Positions 46,716 to 58,128 of a stretch of DNA of 64,000 nucleotides are shown here, in pieces. The translations under genes and the position numbers were made by a program. Within the stretch, counting starts at the first letter, position 1; every line of letters starts with the position of its first letter. The stretch spans positions 1 to 64,000 of the forward strand of contig NZ_JACJQJ010000042.1 in the NCBI RefSeq assembly GCF_014696615.1. Reading direction: 5' to 3'. The DNA is from Nostoc linckia FACHB-104. GTDB taxonomy: Bacteria > Cyanobacteriota > Cyanobacteriia > Cyanobacteriales > Nostocaceae. The notes beneath the pieces are model-generated. The model saw only the letters and a program-made list of their open reading frames with translations, made no database searches and was not told where the DNA came from.

Positions 46716-47111
46716 CTAGACTCGGCGGCGCTTAGGTGGACGGCAACCATTGTGAGGAATTGGAGTAATATCCCGAATGAGGGTAATTTCTAGTCCAGCT
46801 CCTTGCAGCGCACGAATTGCAGTTTCTCTACCTGCGCCTGGCCCGCTGACCATGACCTCTATTTGGCGCATTCCTTGATCAATGGCTCTTCGAGCAGCAC
46901 TTTCAGCAGCAGTTTGTGCAGCAAAAGGCGTTCCCTTTTTAGCTCCTTTAAAACCGCTAGAACCAGCACTTGCCCAAGAAATCACATCTCCGTTTTGGTC
47001 AGTAATTGTGACAATGCTATTGTTGAAAGTAGACTGGATGTAAGCCATACCATTGGGTACGTTGCGCTTCTGCTTTTTGCTACCAGATTTTTTTGTTGGT
47101 TGTCGTGCCAT
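46716..47111 (-). CDS. rpsK: 30S ribosomal protein S11
   Basis: 131 residues. [40 protein letters not shown] and [18 protein letters not shown] are conserved. It is part of the small-subunit platform and binds 16S rRNA next to the Shine-Dalgarno duplex. It follows rpsM. Confidence 0.95.
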   Translation of the reverse strand: MARQPTKKSGSKKQKRNVPNGMAYIQSTFNNSIVTITDQNGDVISWASAGSSGFKGAKKGTPFAAQTAAESAARRAIDQGMRQIEVMVSGPGAGRETAIRALQGAGLEITLIRDITPIPHNGCRPPKRRRV

Positions 47112-47165
47112 AGTTGTGTAGTGAAATTAAAGTAAACTTTGCTTGGATGAGCAAGCAATGAAATT

Positions 47166-47546
47166 TTATTTGCCTGGGGCCTTCTTCTTCCCAGCGACAG
47201 TCTGCCTTCTACCACGACGTGTTCTGGCATTTGTGCGAGTTCTTTGGCCTCTGACTGGTAAGCCCATGCGATGACGACGGCCTCTGTAAGTACCAATGTC
47301 AATCAATCGCTTGATGTTCATTGCTTCCCAGCGCCGCAAATCCCCTTCAACTTGATAGTTGCTCTCTATTTCGCCTCGCAAGGCAGCAATATCAGCATCG
47401 CTTAGGTCTTTTACACGAGTATCTGGGTTTACGCCTGTAGTCGCTAAGATTTCTTGCGATCTTGATAAACCAATTCCATAGATGTATGTGAGACCAATTT
47501 CTACACGCTTATCGCGTGGCAGGTCTACTCCGGCAATACGTGCCAC
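47166..47546 (-). CDS. rpsM: 30S ribosomal protein S13
   Basis: 126 residues starting with GTG at 47546 ([14 protein letters not shown]), with GGGAG at about 10 bases upstream. The frame extends 16 codons further, but that part has no S13 similarity. [17 protein letters not shown] and the basic tail [15 protein letters not shown] are typical. It contacts the P-site tRNA and S19. Confidence 0.93.
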   Translation of the reverse strand: MARIAGVDLPRDKRVEIGLTYIYGIGLSRSQEILATTGVNPDTRVKDLSDADIAALRGEIESNYQVEGDLRRWEAMNIKRLIDIGTYRGRRHRMGLPVRGQRTRTNARTRRGRRQTVAGKKKAPGK

Positions 47547-47656
47547 AATGATTTTCTCCCTATTGTTCTCGCAATTGCTGTTATAAAAATGCAATTAATC
47601 GCATCTTTGGCTGTTTTTGGTGAGTGTCACATTTTCCTCTGGTTATATTCAGAGTG

Positions 47657-47770
47657 CTATCCTTGACGTTGCTTATGCTTGGGGTTAACACAAATCACCA
47701 TGACGCGACCACGGCGTTTGATCACGTTGCACTTTTCACAAATCTTCTTGACTGAGGCTCTGACTTTCAT
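47657..47770 (-). CDS. rpmJ: 50S ribosomal protein L36
   Basis: 37 residues: it starts [20 protein letters not shown] and ends NPKHKQRQG. The zinc ribbon C11, C14, C27 and H32 is complete, so this is the zinc-binding form. It lies between rpsM and infA, the usual position. Confidence 0.95.
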   Translation of the reverse strand: MKVRASVKKICEKCNVIKRRGRVMVICVNPKHKQRQG

Positions 47771-47886
47771 GCCTTTTGTAATTAACTCCAAATAGTGGAT
47801 TATAGCATTTTTAAGGAAATTAGTCAGTTAAATGACTAAGGAATATCCAAAAAAGGTGATTGTATGGTAGTATTCTCTACATAGTC

Positions 47887-48111
47887 TTACTTCTTGCGTA
47901 GCCGATAAGTGATTCTACCCTTTGTCAAGTCGTATGGAGTTAGCTCCACCTTGACGCGATCGCCAGGTAAAATTTTGATGTAATTACGGCGGATTTTGCC
48001 CGAAATGTGTGCCAAGACATTAAAGCCATTATCCAAGTCAACACGAAACATCGCATTAGGCAATGACTCGGTGACCGTGCCTTCCATTTCAATCAAATCT
48101 TGCTTAGACAA
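47887..48111 (-). CDS. infA: translation initiation factor IF-1
   Basis: 74 residues, a single OB fold. [20 protein letters not shown] and [20 protein letters not shown] are conserved. It blocks the A site during initiation. The gene sits between adk and rpmJ and is followed by a 116-base gap. Confidence 0.95.
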
Positions 48112-48346
48112 TTTGTTTTTTCCTCAACTCAACAATCTCCTGTTCTTTTGCCGTATCTTCACCTGCAAGAGAACATATTCTACGTAATATATCAACAGTT
48201 TCTTAATATATCTTAGCTAAAATTACCCTCTGCCCTAAATCAACAAGTAGCAGTGCAATGTATATAGATCTGAAATTAGGGTTAAGGGAGAAATGTAATT
48301 GAGCGATGATTGTTTCCTCCCTTTTGCCCCTTGTATCGTGGTTTTG

Positions 48347-48901
48347 TTAAAACGCTATTACTTCGTGCAGTGCGTTAGTGACTTCTTCTGGGGACTGATT
48401 ACCATTGACCGTAAGGAGCTTTTGTCGATCGCGGTAATAATTAATCAAGGGTGCTGTTTCTGAACGGTAAATTTCCAGACGACGACGAATAACTTCTTCG
48501 TTATCATCTTTTCTTCCCCGTGCTAGTAACCTTGCTACCACAACATCATCTGGAACATCAAGGTTTACTACCCTTTCGCCAGCTTGATGTATTGTTTCCA
48601 GCAATTTTGCTAAAAACTCAGCTTGTGATACCTTACGGGGGAAGCCATCTAGAATCCAACCCGATTGAGCATCCGCTTGACCTAGGCGTTCCTGTACCAA
48701 ATCCTGTACTAGTTCATCGGGAACCAATTCGCCGCTATCTACATAACTTTGAGCTTTTACACCCAAAGGAGTTTGGTCTTTCATAGCTTGCCGTAAAATA
48801 TCACCAGTGGAAATATGGGGAATTTGCAAGCTTTGCGCCAATTTTTGCGATTGAGTTCCTTTACCAGCTCCAGGTGGCCCCAAGAAGATTAACTGCGTCA
48901 C
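48347..48901 (-). CDS. adk: adenylate kinase
   Basis: 184 residues from a GTG start that overlaps the secY stop by one base (TAGTG). It interconverts ATP + AMP with 2 ADP. The P-loop is [15 protein letters not shown], followed by [22 protein letters not shown] and a short lid ([20 protein letters not shown]) of the 180-190 residue bacterial form. The lid lacks the zinc cysteines. Confidence 0.94.
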   Translation of the reverse strand: MTQLIFLGPPGAGKGTQSQKLAQSLQIPHISTGDILRQAMKDQTPLGVKAQSYVDSGELVPDELVQDLVQERLGQADAQSGWILDGFPRKVSQAEFLAKLLETIHQAGERVVNLDVPDDVVVARLLARGRKDDNEEVIRRRLEIYRSETAPLINYYRDRQKLLTVNGNQSPEEVTNALHEVIAF

Positions 48902-50214
48902 TATTGTTTCACCATTCCTTCATAGCGCTGAGATATGACATAGGTCTGGACTTGTTTTGCTGTATCAATCGCAACACCAACGAGAATCAGCAAAGATGTA
49001 GCACCTAAGCCTTTAAAAGTTGGTACTCCTAAAGCACTTTCTACAGCTGTGGGGATAATTGCAACAAAGCCCAAAAAGATTGCACCCAAAAAAGTCAGTC
49101 GATTAATCACCCGCTCAATGTACTCACTAGTTGCTTTACCAGGACGAATTCCCGGAATACTCGAACCCATCTTCTTCAAGTTCTGTGCTACATCTACGGG
49201 ATTGACAATCAACGAAGAATAGAAATAGCTGAAGAAAACAATAGAAATTAAGTAGACCAAGGCATAGGCCCAAGCTTGAGAGCCCCCAGGACTGAGATAA
49301 GTGTTAACGATGTTTGCCAAGTCCGGATTTTTGGTGAAATTAGCAATTAGCAGTGGCAAACTCAAAATTGCTGCGGCAAAGATAATTGGCATCACACCAC
49401 CGGAATTGAGGCGCAACGGTAAGTAGCTTCGTTGCTCAGCCAAAACTCGTCGTCCTACTTGGCGACGTGCCGAAATAATGGGGATGCGACGAATTCCTTC
49501 CTGCACAAATACAATACCAACAATTGTTGCTAGGAAGACTACTAATAGTACAATCACTCGACCAACTATTTCTCGACCGCCAACTTGTACCAAGTCGATA
49601 GTGTCGCCTAATGATTTTGGTAGGGATGCCACAATATTGACAAAAATCAACAATGATGCACCATTACCAATACCACGCTCGGTAATCAGTTCTGATGCCC
49701 ACATCACGAACATTGAACCTGCTGTAAGTGCGATCGCAGTTTCGGCTACAAATAAGGGGCCTGGCTGTAAAGCAAATTGTTGCAGGAACAGAGCAGAAAA
49801 AGTTGTACTTTGAATAATCGCCCAACCCAAAGATACATAGCGTGTAATCTGCGAAATTTTCCGCCGACCAGCTTCACCTTCGTCTTTCTGTAACTTTTCT
49901 AAAGATGGGATAGCAGCTGTGAGTAATTGGATAATAATGGACGCATTAATGAAGGGCAAAATACCTAAAGCAAAAACTCCCAAAGTCGAAAGTCCTCGCC
50001 CGGAAAATATATCCAATAAGCCGAAGATAGAATTATTGCCCGCTATTGCTTCGGAAAACCTAGGTCTATCAATACCTGGTACAGGCAGAAAGATGCCTAG
50101 GCGAACCAAAATTAAAATACCGACAGTTACAAGCAGCCTACCTCTCAGTCCAGCTGCTTGAGCCATCTGCATAAAAGTTTCTTGAGCCGTTGGGGCTTTG
50201 TCTCGACTGATCAT
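48901..50214 (-). CDS. secY: preprotein translocase subunit SecY
   Basis: 437 residues with ten predicted membrane helices. It forms the export channel and, in cyanobacteria, also serves thylakoid insertion. [20 protein letters not shown] and [10 protein letters not shown] are conserved, and [20 protein letters not shown] lies before the last helices. It sits between rplO and adk as in the spc operon. Confidence 0.95.
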   Translation of the reverse strand: MISRDKAPTAQETFMQMAQAAGLRGRLLVTVGILILVRLGIFLPVPGIDRPRFSEAIAGNNSIFGLLDIFSGRGLSTLGVFALGILPFINASIIIQLLTAAIPSLEKLQKDEGEAGRRKISQITRYVSLGWAIIQSTTFSALFLQQFALQPGPLFVAETAIALTAGSMFVMWASELITERGIGNGASLLIFVNIVASLPKSLGDTIDLVQVGGREIVGRVIVLLVVFLATIVGIVFVQEGIRRIPIISARRQVGRRVLAEQRSYLPLRLNSGGVMPIIFAAAILSLPLLIANFTKNPDLANIVNTYLSPGGSQAWAYALVYLISIVFFSYFYSSLIVNPVDVAQNLKKMGSSIPGIRPGKATSEYIERVINRLTFLGAIFLGFVAIIPTAVESALGVPTFKGLGATSLLILVGVAIDTAKQVQTYVISQRYEGMVKQ

Positions 50215-50285
50215 AGAGTGCTACCTTTATCGTGAACCAGGCGCTGGAAGCGAGTTGGCTAGCATTGTAATTACGCTATTCAGGT

Positions 50286-50732
50286 TCACCCTGGAACTTG
50301 ACAACTTCCTCCAGCTGCCTCAATTTTGCTACGAGCTTGACCCGTAAAAGCTGCCGCTTTGACTGTGAGCGGAACATTCAATTCCCCGTTACCCAAAATT
50401 TTCAATGGGCCTTTAACAGCAGTTAAAATACCTGCTGCTTTTAAGGATTCCAAAGTTACTTCTGTATTGGCAGGGAGAGAAGCCAGCTTCTCTACATTAA
50501 TCGTAGTGTAAATTTTCCGATTAACTATCGGGAAACCCTTCAACTTAGGTAAACGACGGTACAATGGCTGTTGACCACCTTCAAACCCTGGTCTGGTACC
50601 ACTACCAGAACGGGATTTTTGACCCCGCATCCCTAAACCAGCGCTTGCACCTTGACCGGCTGAAATACCTCTACCTACACGCTTACGGCGTTTTTTTGAG
50701 CCTTTTTGAGGCTTAGCATCGTTTAGTCTCAT
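50286..50732 (-). CDS. rplO: 50S ribosomal protein L15
   Basis: 148 residues. The N-terminal basic part [20 protein letters not shown] and the G-rich [20 protein letters not shown] are typical. It follows rpsE directly because rpmD (L30) is missing, as expected in cyanobacteria. Confidence 0.95.
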   Translation of the reverse strand: MRLNDAKPQKGSKKRRKRVGRGISAGQGASAGLGMRGQKSRSGSGTRPGFEGGQQPLYRRLPKLKGFPIVNRKIYTTINVEKLASLPANTEVTLESLKAAGILTAVKGPLKILGNGELNVPLTVKAAAFTGQARSKIEAAGGSCQVPG

Positions 50733-50781
50733 GATGTAAATAGTAATTTTTTACACAAAGGAGGAGGCACAATTGGCTCTA

Positions 50782-51309
50782 CTAAATGATGTAGAGATTT
50801 TCAATAGGAACACCGCGGTCTTCAGCGACTTCAGACAAAGTACGCAGCGTGGATAAGGCATTGACTGCAGCTCTCGCATTGTTCAACGGATTGTTGGAGC
50901 CGAGTTGCTTTGCTAAAACGTTACGAACTCCTGCTAATTCCAGTACAGTCCGTACAGCACCACCAGCAATTACCCCAGTACCAGGTGCTGCTGGACGCAT
51001 GATAACTTTAGCTCCGCCACCAACACCATCAATGGGATGAGGAATGGAGTTAGATTTCGTAATGGGGATATCAATAAGATGTTTTTTGCCGTCAGCTACA
51101 CCTTTTTTCACGGCACCAATTACATCTGAGGCTTTGCCTACTCCCACTCCTACTTGACCGCGTTCATTGCCGACGACGACGATCGCGCGGAAGCTGAGTT
51201 TTTTACCTCCTTTAACGACCTTGCTCACCCGTCTGATTTGAATGACCCGCTCTTGCCAGTTAGTTTCTTCTTTTTTTGCGCGGTTCGCTTTACGACGACC
51301 AGTTGCCAT
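50782..51309 (-). CDS. rpsE: 30S ribosomal protein S5
   Basis: 175 residues. [20 protein letters not shown] begins the double-stranded RNA binding domain, and [20 protein letters not shown] and [20 protein letters not shown] are conserved. The first 15 residues form a basic extension. It is followed by rplO and preceded by rplR across a 134-base repeat-rich gap. Confidence 0.95.
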   Translation of the reverse strand: MATGRRKANRAKKEETNWQERVIQIRRVSKVVKGGKKLSFRAIVVVGNERGQVGVGVGKASDVIGAVKKGVADGKKHLIDIPITKSNSIPHPIDGVGGGAKVIMRPAAPGTGVIAGGAVRTVLELAGVRNVLAKQLGSNNPLNNARAAVNALSTLRTLSEVAEDRGVPIENLYII

Positions 51310-51360
51310 AATTAAATGCTCTCTATTAGTCAGTTGTCCTTTGTCATTTGTCTTTTCTTA

Positions 51361-51398
51361 CAAAGTTCTGATCGCCGGAAGCCGGCGCTCCGACTTTG
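51361..51398. repeat. palindromic GC-rich repeat in the rpsE-rplR gap
   Basis: CAAAGT / ACTTTG arms (51361-51366 with 51393-51398) enclose CGCCGG-AAG-CCGGCG (51373-51387). GC-rich compared with the AT-rich gap and flanked by TTGTCAT-type heptamers. Such elements recur in Nostoc-type genomes. Confidence 0.65.
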
Positions 51399-51443
51399 CG
51401 CTTTGTCATTTGTCCAATGACTAATGACTGATGACAAATGACT

Positions 51444-51806
51444 TTAGAAATCTAAACCAGCCTCACGTGCTGCATCAGCAAGTGCTTGGATACGACCGTG
51501 GTATAAGTTGCCACCGCGATCAAATACTACTTTGGTGATGCCTTTTTCTAGTGATCGCGCTGCGATTAGTTTACCTACTTGCACTGATGCATCGCGGTTA
51601 GCACCTGACGCTAAACTTGATTTCAACTCAGGTTCTACAGTTGAGGCTGAGACCAAAGTATGATGCTGAGTATCATCAATTACTTGAGCATATATATGCT
51701 CGTTAGAGCGAAATATAGCTAAGCGTGGGCGTTCTGGAGAGCCTTGAACTTTACCACGAATACGTCGATGGCGACGTGTTTTTGATTCTCTACGAGTAAG
51801 TTTCAT
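51444..51806 (-). CDS. rplR: 50S ribosomal protein L18
   Basis: 120 residues. [20 protein letters not shown], then [14 protein letters not shown], and [20 protein letters not shown] are conserved. It binds 5S rRNA with L5 and L25. It starts two bases after the rplF stop. Confidence 0.95.
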   Translation of the reverse strand: MKLTRRESKTRRHRRIRGKVQGSPERPRLAIFRSNEHIYAQVIDDTQHHTLVSASTVEPELKSSLASGANRDASVQVGKLIAARSLEKGITKVVFDRGGNLYHGRIQALADAAREAGLDF

Positions 51807-51808
51807 GT

Positions 51809-52357
51809 TTACTTCTTACCACTCTTACCAGTCTTACCAGCTTTACGTCTGACCACTTCACCGGCATAGCGAATACCCTTGCCTTTATATGGTTCTGGTG
51901 GACGGACGGCACGAATTTTCGCTGCTGTGTTGCCTACTATTTCTTTGTCATAGCCACTGACTATAACGTTAGTTGTCCCTTCCACAGCAAACTGAATGCC
52001 ATCGGGAGGCTCAATTTGTACCTGATGGCTGTAACCCATGTTTAAAACGAGGTTACGACCCTGGACTTGTGCCCGGTAACCAACACCTTGGATTTCTAAG
52101 CGACGTTGAAAACCTTGGGATACGCCTTCGACCATGTTGGCAACTAAAGTACGGCTCAAACCGTGCATTTGCCTAGAAGTGCGAGTTTCATCCCGACGGG
52201 TAACTAATAATGTTTCGCCTTCTTGGGAGACTGACACATGAGCAGGTAACTCACGAGAAAGTTCTCCTTTCGGGCCTTTGACGACAACTTTTGTGCCATC
52301 AATTGCCACTTGCACTTTGGCAGGGATAGTAATTGGACGTTTACCAATACGAGACAT
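51809..52357 (-). CDS. rplF: 50S ribosomal protein L6
   Basis: 182 residues. [20 protein letters not shown] and the second domain motif [20 protein letters not shown] are conserved. It is near the factor-binding site of the large subunit. The order rpsH-rplF-rplR is standard. Confidence 0.95.
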   Translation of the reverse strand: MSRIGKRPITIPAKVQVAIDGTKVVVKGPKGELSRELPAHVSVSQEGETLLVTRRDETRTSRQMHGLSRTLVANMVEGVSQGFQRRLEIQGVGYRAQVQGRNLVLNMGYSHQVQIEPPDGIQFAVEGTTNVIVSGYDKEIVGNTAAKIRAVRPPEPYKGKGIRYAGEVVRRKAGKTGKSGKK

Positions 52358-52424
52358 GACTATTTTGTCCTTTGTTATCTGTCTTTTGTCTTTTGCCGTT
52401 ACGTTAATGACAAATGACTAATGA

Positions 52425-52826
52425 CTACCAGACATAGCACAGTACTTCTCCACCCAAGTTCTGACGACGCGCTTCGCGGTCTGTCATAATCCCACTGGAT
52501 GTTGAAATAATGGCAATGCCGATACCGCCCAGTACTCTGGGTAAATCTTTTCTATTGGAGTAAACCCGCAAACCTGGTTTACTAACACGCTTGAGGGCAG
52601 TAATTAGTGGCTGACGATTTTTACCCTTGTATTTCAAGGCAATCACCAGATTGCGTTTTACCCCTTCACCAGATTCTTCAAATTCAGCAATAAAGCCTTC
52701 ATCTCGTAGCACTTTCGCAATACTACGGGTGAGTTTTGTCGCGGGCACTAGTGTAGTTTGATGCCTCGCCAAGTTGGCATTGCGGATGCGCGTCAGCATA
52801 TCTGCAATTGTGTCGTTAGCCGCCAT
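52425..52826 (-). CDS. rpsH: 30S ribosomal protein S8
   Basis: 133 residues. [20 protein letters not shown] and [20 protein letters not shown] are the S8 blocks. It binds helix 21 of 16S rRNA. It directly follows rplE because rpsN (S14) is absent from this site. Confidence 0.95.
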   Translation of the reverse strand: MAANDTIADMLTRIRNANLARHQTTLVPATKLTRSIAKVLRDEGFIAEFEESGEGVKRNLVIALKYKGKNRQPLITALKRVSKPGLRVYSNRKDLPRVLGGIGIAIISTSSGIMTDREARRQNLGGEVLCYVW

Positions 52827-52846
52827 CGTTCCCTCTTTAGATGAAC

Positions 52847-53395
52847 TTATTGATCACGAAAAGGCATACCCAATTCTTTCAGTAGGGCGCGACCTTCTTC
52901 GTCGTTTTTCGCTGTGGTAATGATGGAAATATCTAAACCACGGATTTGATCGATGCTGTCGTACTCGACTTCTGGAAAAATCAGCTGCTCTCGCACACCT
53001 AGAGTGTAGTTACCGCGTCCGTCAAAGCTTTTGGGGCTAACGCCGCGAAAGTCTCTAATTCTGGGCAGAGACAAGCTAACAAGTCTGTCGAGGAAGGCAT
53101 ACATACGTTCGCCTCTCAGGGTCACCATAATCCCAACAGGCATACCTTGACGAATTTTGAAGCCAGCGATCGCCTTTTTCGCCCTTGTTACTACTGGTTT
53201 TTGACCAGTGATCAAGGCAATTTCATTTAGAGACGCATCCAGTGCTTTGGCGTTGGATGCTGCTTCTCCCAAACCTCGGTTTACAGTAATCTTGACCAAC
53301 TTCGGTACTTGATGAACGTTGGTATATTGAAACTGATTGGTCAGTTTAGGGACGATTGTCTCGTTGTATAAGGTTTTGAGTCTTGTGGTCGCCAT
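52847..53395 (-). CDS. rplE: 50S ribosomal protein L5
   Basis: 182 residues. [40 protein letters not shown] and [20 protein letters not shown] are conserved. It links 5S rRNA to the central protuberance. Confidence 0.95.
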   Translation of the reverse strand: MATTRLKTLYNETIVPKLTNQFQYTNVHQVPKLVKITVNRGLGEAASNAKALDASLNEIALITGQKPVVTRAKKAIAGFKIRQGMPVGIMVTLRGERMYAFLDRLVSLSLPRIRDFRGVSPKSFDGRGNYTLGVREQLIFPEVEYDSIDQIRGLDISIITTAKNDEEGRALLKELGMPFRDQ

Positions 53396-53486
53396 AGTTT
53401 TTTGTCCTGTTTATCCCTGGTCTTGGTCAGGGAAACTCCAATTCTAGATTTTAGAATTGCATCTAAAATCGTCCCTTGGCGGATGA

Positions 53487-53837
53487 TTATTTATCCAAAA
53501 TCTCGCCAGTTTTCTTGAGCTTCCGTACTTTTTTGCCTTCTGCGGTGAAGGTGTAGCACACCCGACTGGCGACATTTTGCTTAGTTGAGTAAAGCATCAC
53601 GTTAGAGCTATGAATCGGGAATTCTTGAGTCACAATTCTTCCAGATTCTCCCTCTTGTTGAGGCTTGACGTGCTTAGTTTTAATATTTACGCCTTTGACA
53701 ATAACTTTACTAAGTTGTGGCAGTGCTTTGATCACTTCACCAACTTTGCCTTTGTCCTTACCAGCGATTACTTGCACAGTGTCGCCAGTTTTGACGTGCA
53801 TTTTATAAAACACCTTGGGTTGTGGCTGTTTTGCCAT
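53487..53837 (-). CDS. rplX: 50S ribosomal protein L24
   Basis: 116 residues. A KOW motif is at [20 protein letters not shown]. The protein begins one base into the rplN stop, so the two are coupled. A 91-base gap separates it from rplE. Confidence 0.95.
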   Translation of the reverse strand: MAKQPQPKVFYKMHVKTGDTVQVIAGKDKGKVGEVIKALPQLSKVIVKGVNIKTKHVKPQQEGESGRIVTQEFPIHSSNVMLYSTKQNVASRVCYTFTAEGKKVRKLKKTGEILDK

Positions 53838-54205
53838 TACAGCACCTCCGGAGCCAACGAAACTATTTTGGTGAAGTTCTTATCACGCAGTTCCCGTGCG
53901 ACTGGGCCAAATACCCGTGTGCCTCGAGGATTACCATCTTTGTTGATGATCACTGCGGCATTATCGTCAAATCGAATGCTCATACCGCTGTCTCGATTAA
54001 TACTTTTACGAGTGCGGACAATTACTGCCTCTACCACATCTGACTTTTTCACAGCCATGTTGGGTTGAGCATCTTTGACAACGGCAATAATTTTATCACC
54101 CACGCCACCATAACGGCGGTTGCCTGCGCCTAACACGCGGATGCACATTAGCTTCCGGGCACCACTATTATCTGCGACATTCAGGTAAGTCTGGGGTTGA
54201 ATCAC
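53837..54205 (-). CDS. rplN: 50S ribosomal protein L14
   Basis: 122 residues. [20 protein letters not shown] and [20 protein letters not shown] are conserved. It forms an intersubunit bridge and is the docking site of RsfS, encoded elsewhere in this window. Confidence 0.96.
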   Translation of the reverse strand: MIQPQTYLNVADNSGARKLMCIRVLGAGNRRYGGVGDKIIAVVKDAQPNMAVKKSDVVEAVIVRTRKSINRDSGMSIRFDDNAAVIINKDGNPRGTRVFGPVARELRDKNFTKIVSLAPEVL

Positions 54206-54246
54206 AATTTGTCTCCCTTGTTAAGTTGTTAGTTCGATAACAACTA

Positions 54247-54498
54247 TTAAGTTGTAGCTTTAGCGTTGAGAATTTCTGTGACTTGCCAGCGCTTGGTTTT
54301 GCTCAGGGGTCTAGTTTCCTGAATGCGAACGCGATCGCCCACTTTGCACTGATTGTCCTCGTCATGAGCTTTATAGCGCCGGGTTTGAACTACAATTTTG
54401 CCGTACTTGGGGTGAGGAGCGCGGTTTTCTACGGCTACTACTACCGTTTTTTGCATTTTATCGCTCACTACCAAGCCAACTCGTTCTTTGACTGCCAT
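54247..54498 (-). CDS. rpsQ: 30S ribosomal protein S17
   Basis: 83 residues. [20 protein letters not shown] and [20 protein letters not shown] are conserved. It starts six bases after the rpmC stop. Confidence 0.95.
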   Translation of the reverse strand: MAVKERVGLVVSDKMQKTVVVAVENRAPHPKYGKIVVQTRRYKAHDEDNQCKVGDRVRIQETRPLSKTKRWQVTEILNAKATT

Positions 54499-54504
54499 AA
54501 TCTC

Positions 54505-54732
54505 CTACTTTTGTTCTTGAGACTGTTGACTTGCTGCCCGTTTCCGTTCTCCTTCTACCGTTAGCAATTGTGCTAGGCGATGTCGGGCATGTTTAAACTG
54601 ATGGGGCTTGTCTAATTGTCTGGTCGCTTTTTGCAAACGCAACTGAAATAGTTGTCTTTTAACAGCAACAATTTCCTCAGCCAGTTTTTCGTCTGTTAAT
54701 TCTCTAGCTTCTGAAATCTTGGGAAGAGGCAT
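54505..54732 (-). CDS. rpmC: 50S ribosomal protein L29
   Basis: 75 residues, helical hairpin. LTDEKLAEEIVAVKRQLFQL and FKHARHRLAQLLTV are typical. It starts three bases after the rplP stop. It sits near the peptide-exit tunnel. Confidence 0.93.
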   Translation of the reverse strand: MPLPKISEARELTDEKLAEEIVAVKRQLFQLRLQKATRQLDKPHQFKHARHRLAQLLTVEGERKRAASQQSQEQK

Positions 54733-54735
54733 AAC

Positions 54736-55161
54736 CTACTCCTGCTCCTGTACTTGAGGGCGCACAATAAATTTAGTTTTGATTGGCAGCTTGTATGCAG
54801 CCAAGCGCATGGCTTCGCGGGCAACTTCTTCGGAAACACCGGCGATTTCAAACAAAATCCGCCCTGGCTTAACTACAGCTACCCAAAACTCTGGGTTACC
54901 TTTACCGGAACCCATCCGGGTTTCAGCAGGACGCATGGTTACGGGTTTATCAGGGAAAATCCGAATCCAGATTTGTCCACCCCGGCGAATGTAGCGGGTC
55001 ATGGCTCGACGAGAAGCCTCGATTTGTCTAGATGTAATCCACGCGGGTTCTTGAGCTTGGAGTGCAAAATCGCCAAAGTTCAGGGTGCTACCACGGTGGG
55101 CTAGACCCTCCATCCGTCCGCGCTGTTGTTTGCGGAATTTAGTTCTTCTTGGACTTAACAT
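54736..55161 (-). CDS. rplP: 50S ribosomal protein L16
   Basis: 141 residues. [40 protein letters not shown] and [20 protein letters not shown] are conserved. It is close to the A-site tRNA elbow. Confidence 0.96.
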   Translation of the reverse strand: MLSPRRTKFRKQQRGRMEGLAHRGSTLNFGDFALQAQEPAWITSRQIEASRRAMTRYIRRGGQIWIRIFPDKPVTMRPAETRMGSGKGNPEFWVAVVKPGRILFEIAGVSEEVAREAMRLAAYKLPIKTKFIVRPQVQEQE

Positions 55162-55194
55162 GGTTGGTCACTTGTCATTTGTGAGGCAGTGCGG

Positions 55195-55290
55195 CGGGTT
55201 TCCCGACTTGTTCGCGTAGCGTCTCCCCTTGGGAGAAGCAACTGCTGTTCCTCGAAGGGGTTCTCGAAGAGTACCTGTAAGGGTCATTTG
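55195..55290. repeat. palindromic repeat element in the rpsC-rplP gap, copy 2
   Basis: A repeat-rich segment between rpsC and rplP. It contains GGTTTCCCGACTTG, GCGTAGCGTCTCCCC with GGGAGAAG, and at 55260-55284 the GTTCTCGAAGAGTACC/AAGGGT unit also seen at 22214-22239. TCATTTG heptamers flank it. No coding capacity. Confidence 0.6.
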
Positions 55291-55336
55291 TCATTTGTCA
55301 TCTGCCATTTACTAATGACTCATGACTAATAACGGT

Positions 55337-56098
55337 TTACCCTTCATTTGAGCGGTCTTCAAATTGTTGGCGACGGCGTTGTTGTTGACGGCGACGAGGT
55401 TCGCGTTCGCGTTCACGAGATGTGGGTGCGGGTGCGGCTTCTTCTTGTCCGGGGATGATTTCGCCCTTAAATACCCATACTTTGATGCCCAGAATCCCAT
55501 AAACGGTTTTAGCTGTGCAGTAAGAGTAATCGATGTCAGCTCTTAAGGTATGTAGAGGTACTCTACCTTCACGAGTCCATTCTGTACGGGCAATTTCTGC
55601 ACCGTTGAGCCGACCGCTAACTTGAACTTTAATGCCTTGAACACCAGCTCGTTGGGCACGTTGAATTGCTTGGCGTACTACCCGACGGAAAGATACACGT
55701 CGTTCCAATTGTTGAGCAATATATTCCGCAATCAAGTAAGCATCAGCATCAACTCGTTGCACTTCGACTACGTTGATGCGAATTTGACGATTACTACCCA
55801 AAAGTTCTTGTAGTCCGGTACGTAAGGATTCGATACCTTGACCACCACGACCTACTACTACGCCAGGTCTAGCTGTACGAACTTCTAAGTCGATTTGGTC
55901 GGCTTTGCGCTCAATCCGGACTTCTGAAATTCCAGCGTTATTTTGAGCGAGTCTGCCTAGCTTTTGTTCGATATATTGACGGAGCTTGTGGTCTTCTTGG
56001 AGCAGTTCTGGATATTTGTCAGGAACGGCAAACCAGCGAGATTGGTGTTCTTGTGTAATACCCAGCCGAAAACCAACTGGATGAATCTTTTGTCCCAC
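55337..56098 (-). CDS. rpsC: 30S ribosomal protein S3
   Basis: 253 residues. The KH domain has [20 protein letters not shown] and the C-terminal domain [20 protein letters not shown]. The last 35 residues are an Arg/Gln/Pro-rich extension beyond the bacterial core. It lines the mRNA entry tunnel. Confidence 0.96.
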   Translation of the reverse strand: MGQKIHPVGFRLGITQEHQSRWFAVPDKYPELLQEDHKLRQYIEQKLGRLAQNNAGISEVRIERKADQIDLEVRTARPGVVVGRGGQGIESLRTGLQELLGSNRQIRINVVEVQRVDADAYLIAEYIAQQLERRVSFRRVVRQAIQRAQRAGVQGIKVQVSGRLNGAEIARTEWTREGRVPLHTLRADIDYSYCTAKTVYGILGIKVWVFKGEIIPGQEEAAPAPTSREREREPRRRQQQRRRQQFEDRSNEG

Positions 56099-56150
56099 GA
56101 ATGGTTCCTCTAAAATTTCTTACTTTACGCAATGGGTTCGTGTCTAGTCA

Positions 56151-56507
56151 TTATTCAGCAGCGCCTGCGGCTACAGCTACAGTGATATGACACGTTGGCT
56201 TGCGAATTTGGTAAGCTCGACCCTGCGCTCTGGGTTGGAATCTTTTGAGTACTGGGCCTTGGTCAGCGTATGCCTGAGTAATTACTAACTGGGCACGGTC
56301 TAAACCAGCATTATGCTCAGCATTAGCAGCCGCGCTTCTGAGAACCTTTAAAACTGGTTCACAGGCTCTATAAGGCATGAATTCTAGGATAATTAGCGCT
56401 TCTCGGTACGATCTGCCCCGAATCTGATCGAGTACACGACGTACTTTATAGGGAGAAATGCGGATAAAACGAGCGATCGCTTTGACTTCAGTTGTATCAG
56501 TAGCCAT
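56151..56507 (-). CDS. rplV: 50S ribosomal protein L22
   Basis: 118 residues. [20 protein letters not shown] and [20 protein letters not shown] are conserved, and the tunnel-reaching beta hairpin ([20 protein letters not shown]) is intact. It borders the peptide exit tunnel. Confidence 0.95.
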   Translation of the reverse strand: MATDTTEVKAIARFIRISPYKVRRVLDQIRGRSYREALIILEFMPYRACEPVLKVLRSAAANAEHNAGLDRAQLVITQAYADQGPVLKRFQPRAQGRAYQIRKPTCHITVAVAAGAAE

Positions 56508-56551
56508 AATTTTCTCCTGTTGTCAAGAGTCAATATTGAATAGACTCTTAA

Positions 56552-56830
56552 CTATCTCCCTGATTTTTTGTCACTTTTACCATGACCCCTGTAGGTACGT
56601 GTGGGGGCAAATTCTCCCAACTTGTGACCTACCATTTGTTCGTTGACAAAAACGGGGACGTGTTGCCGTCCGTTATGGACTGCGATGGTGTGACCTACCA
56701 TCAAGGGTAAAATTGTCGATGCTCTCGACCAAGTTTTAATAACTTGTTTTTCGTTTTTAGCGTTCAGCTTTTCAATTTTGCTGAGCAAGTGATCGGCTAC
56801 GAAAGGACCTTTTTTAAGAGAACGACCCAT
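56552..56830 (-). CDS. rpsS: 30S ribosomal protein S19
   Basis: 92 residues. [20 protein letters not shown] and [20 protein letters not shown] are conserved. It pairs with S13 at the head of the small subunit. A repeat-filled gap of 112 bases precedes it on the operon side. Confidence 0.95.
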   Translation of the reverse strand: MGRSLKKGPFVADHLLSKIEKLNAKNEKQVIKTWSRASTILPLMVGHTIAVHNGRQHVPVFVNEQMVGHKLGEFAPTRTYRGHGKSDKKSGR

Positions 56831-56842
56831 ATTTTTAAGTGC

Positions 56843-56935
56843 TGAGTTCTGAGTTCTGAGTTTTAAGCTTTGAGTTTTGAGTTGTAAGTGTTGAGTTGGA
56901 CAATTCTACTCAGCACTCTTGACTCACTACTCACA
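56843..56935. repeat. GAGTTnT heptamer array in the rplB-rpsS gap
   Basis: Tandem heptamers of the TGAGTTT/TGAGTTC kind (GCTGAGTTCTGAGTTCTGAG onward) fill most of this 112-base gap and are followed by the complementary CTCAGCACTC-type sequence, giving a foldable inverted array. Confidence 0.7.
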
Positions 56936-56942
56936 ACTAAAT

Positions 56943-57806
56943 TTAAGATTCACGACCACCACGACCGCGTTTAGAAGATTTACGGCGACGGCGCACAATG
57001 AATTTACTGCTAGCTTTCTTGGGTTTACGGGTTTTAGCACCCAAAGTAGGTTTACCCCAAGGAGTAACAGGCCCAGATCTCCCAATAGGCGCTCTACCTT
57101 CACCACCACCGTGGGGGTGGTCAACCGGGTTCATGACGCTACCTCTAACTTTAGGACGGCGACCCTTCCAGCGATTTCTCCCAGCTTTACCAGCACTCAA
57201 GTTTCTCGCGTCGGTGTTACCTACTTGTCCAATTGTGGCGTAACACTCACGGCGAATTAGGCGAACTTCACCAGAAGGTAGTTTTAAAGTAACGTAATTA
57301 CCTTCTTTGGCTACTACTTGCGCGGTAGCACCAGCAGAACGCACAATTTGACCACCTTTTCCAGGAGTCATTTCTACGTTGTGAACACTGGTACCCAAAG
57401 GAATATTCGCTAAAGGTAAAGCATTACCATCTTCAATAGGAGATTCTGGCCCAGCAATAATTCTTGTCCCAACTTTTAAGTTATTGGGATGGAGAATATA
57501 GCGTTTTTCACCATCTTCATACAAAACTAAAGCAATGCGCGCATTGCGATTGGGATCGTACTCAATTGCTGTGACTGTCCCTGCAATGTTCCGCTTATCT
57601 CTTTTAAAATCGATGATGCGGTAAAGTTGTTTGTGCCCGCCACCCCGACGACGGCTAGTAATCCGTCCTTGGTTATTCCGCCCTTTTGGACGATGTACAT
57701 ACTTAGTGAGAGATTTTTCTGGCTCACTTTTGGTAATTTCCGCAAAGTCAGAGATTGTAACTTGGCGAGTACTAGGGGTATAGGGGCGATAAGAACGAGT
57801 ACCCAT
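56943..57806 (-). CDS. rplB: 50S ribosomal protein L2
   Basis: 287 residues. [40 protein letters not shown] and [20 protein letters not shown] are the L2 core; His in DHPHGGGEG lies near the peptidyl transferase centre. It is seven bases from rplW. Confidence 0.96.
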   Translation of the reverse strand: MGTRSYRPYTPSTRQVTISDFAEITKSEPEKSLTKYVHRPKGRNNQGRITSRRRGGGHKQLYRIIDFKRDKRNIAGTVTAIEYDPNRNARIALVLYEDGEKRYILHPNNLKVGTRIIAGPESPIEDGNALPLANIPLGTSVHNVEMTPGKGGQIVRSAGATAQVVAKEGNYVTLKLPSGEVRLIRRECYATIGQVGNTDARNLSAGKAGRNRWKGRRPKVRGSVMNPVDHPHGGGEGRAPIGRSGPVTPWGKPTLGAKTRKPKKASSKFIVRRRRKSSKRGRGGRES

Positions 57807-57813
57807 TTTTACT

Positions 57814-58128
57814 TTAGACCTCTGGGAATAGAACTTGTCTAACCTTCTCTACATCCCCAGATGCGATAGTAACAATCGCTTTCTTATATTGGGGCTTGTA
57901 ACCAATAAATTTGCCCACACGCTTCTTTTTCCGTGGTGGGTTAGAAGTATTGACTTTGACAACCTTGACCTGAAATAAGTCTTCGATCGCAGCTTTAATT
58001 TCTGGTTTGGTCGCTTGAGGAGTTACTTCAAATGTATATTTGTTTAACTCCATGAGGATGGTCGCCTTTTCTGTCACAATCGGGCGACGTATTAAGTCAG
58101 CGAGGTTGCGGGGGTCGAAGTTAGGCAC
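57814..58128 (-). CDS. rplW: 50S ribosomal protein L23
   Basis: 104 residues. [20 protein letters not shown] and [20 protein letters not shown] are conserved. It sits at the exit tunnel and is the docking site for the signal recognition particle and trigger factor. Its start overlaps the end of rplD by 8 bases. Confidence 0.95.
   Translation of the reverse strand: MPNFDPRNLADLIRRPIVTEKATILMELNKYTFEVTPQATKPEIKAAIEDLFQVKVVKVNTSNPPRKKKRVGKFIGYKPQYKKAIVTIASGDVEKVRQVLFPEV

Noticed and set aside
54754-55104. 116-codon plus-strand frame inside rplP
   Set aside because: It is the antisense shadow of a well-supported ribosomal gene.
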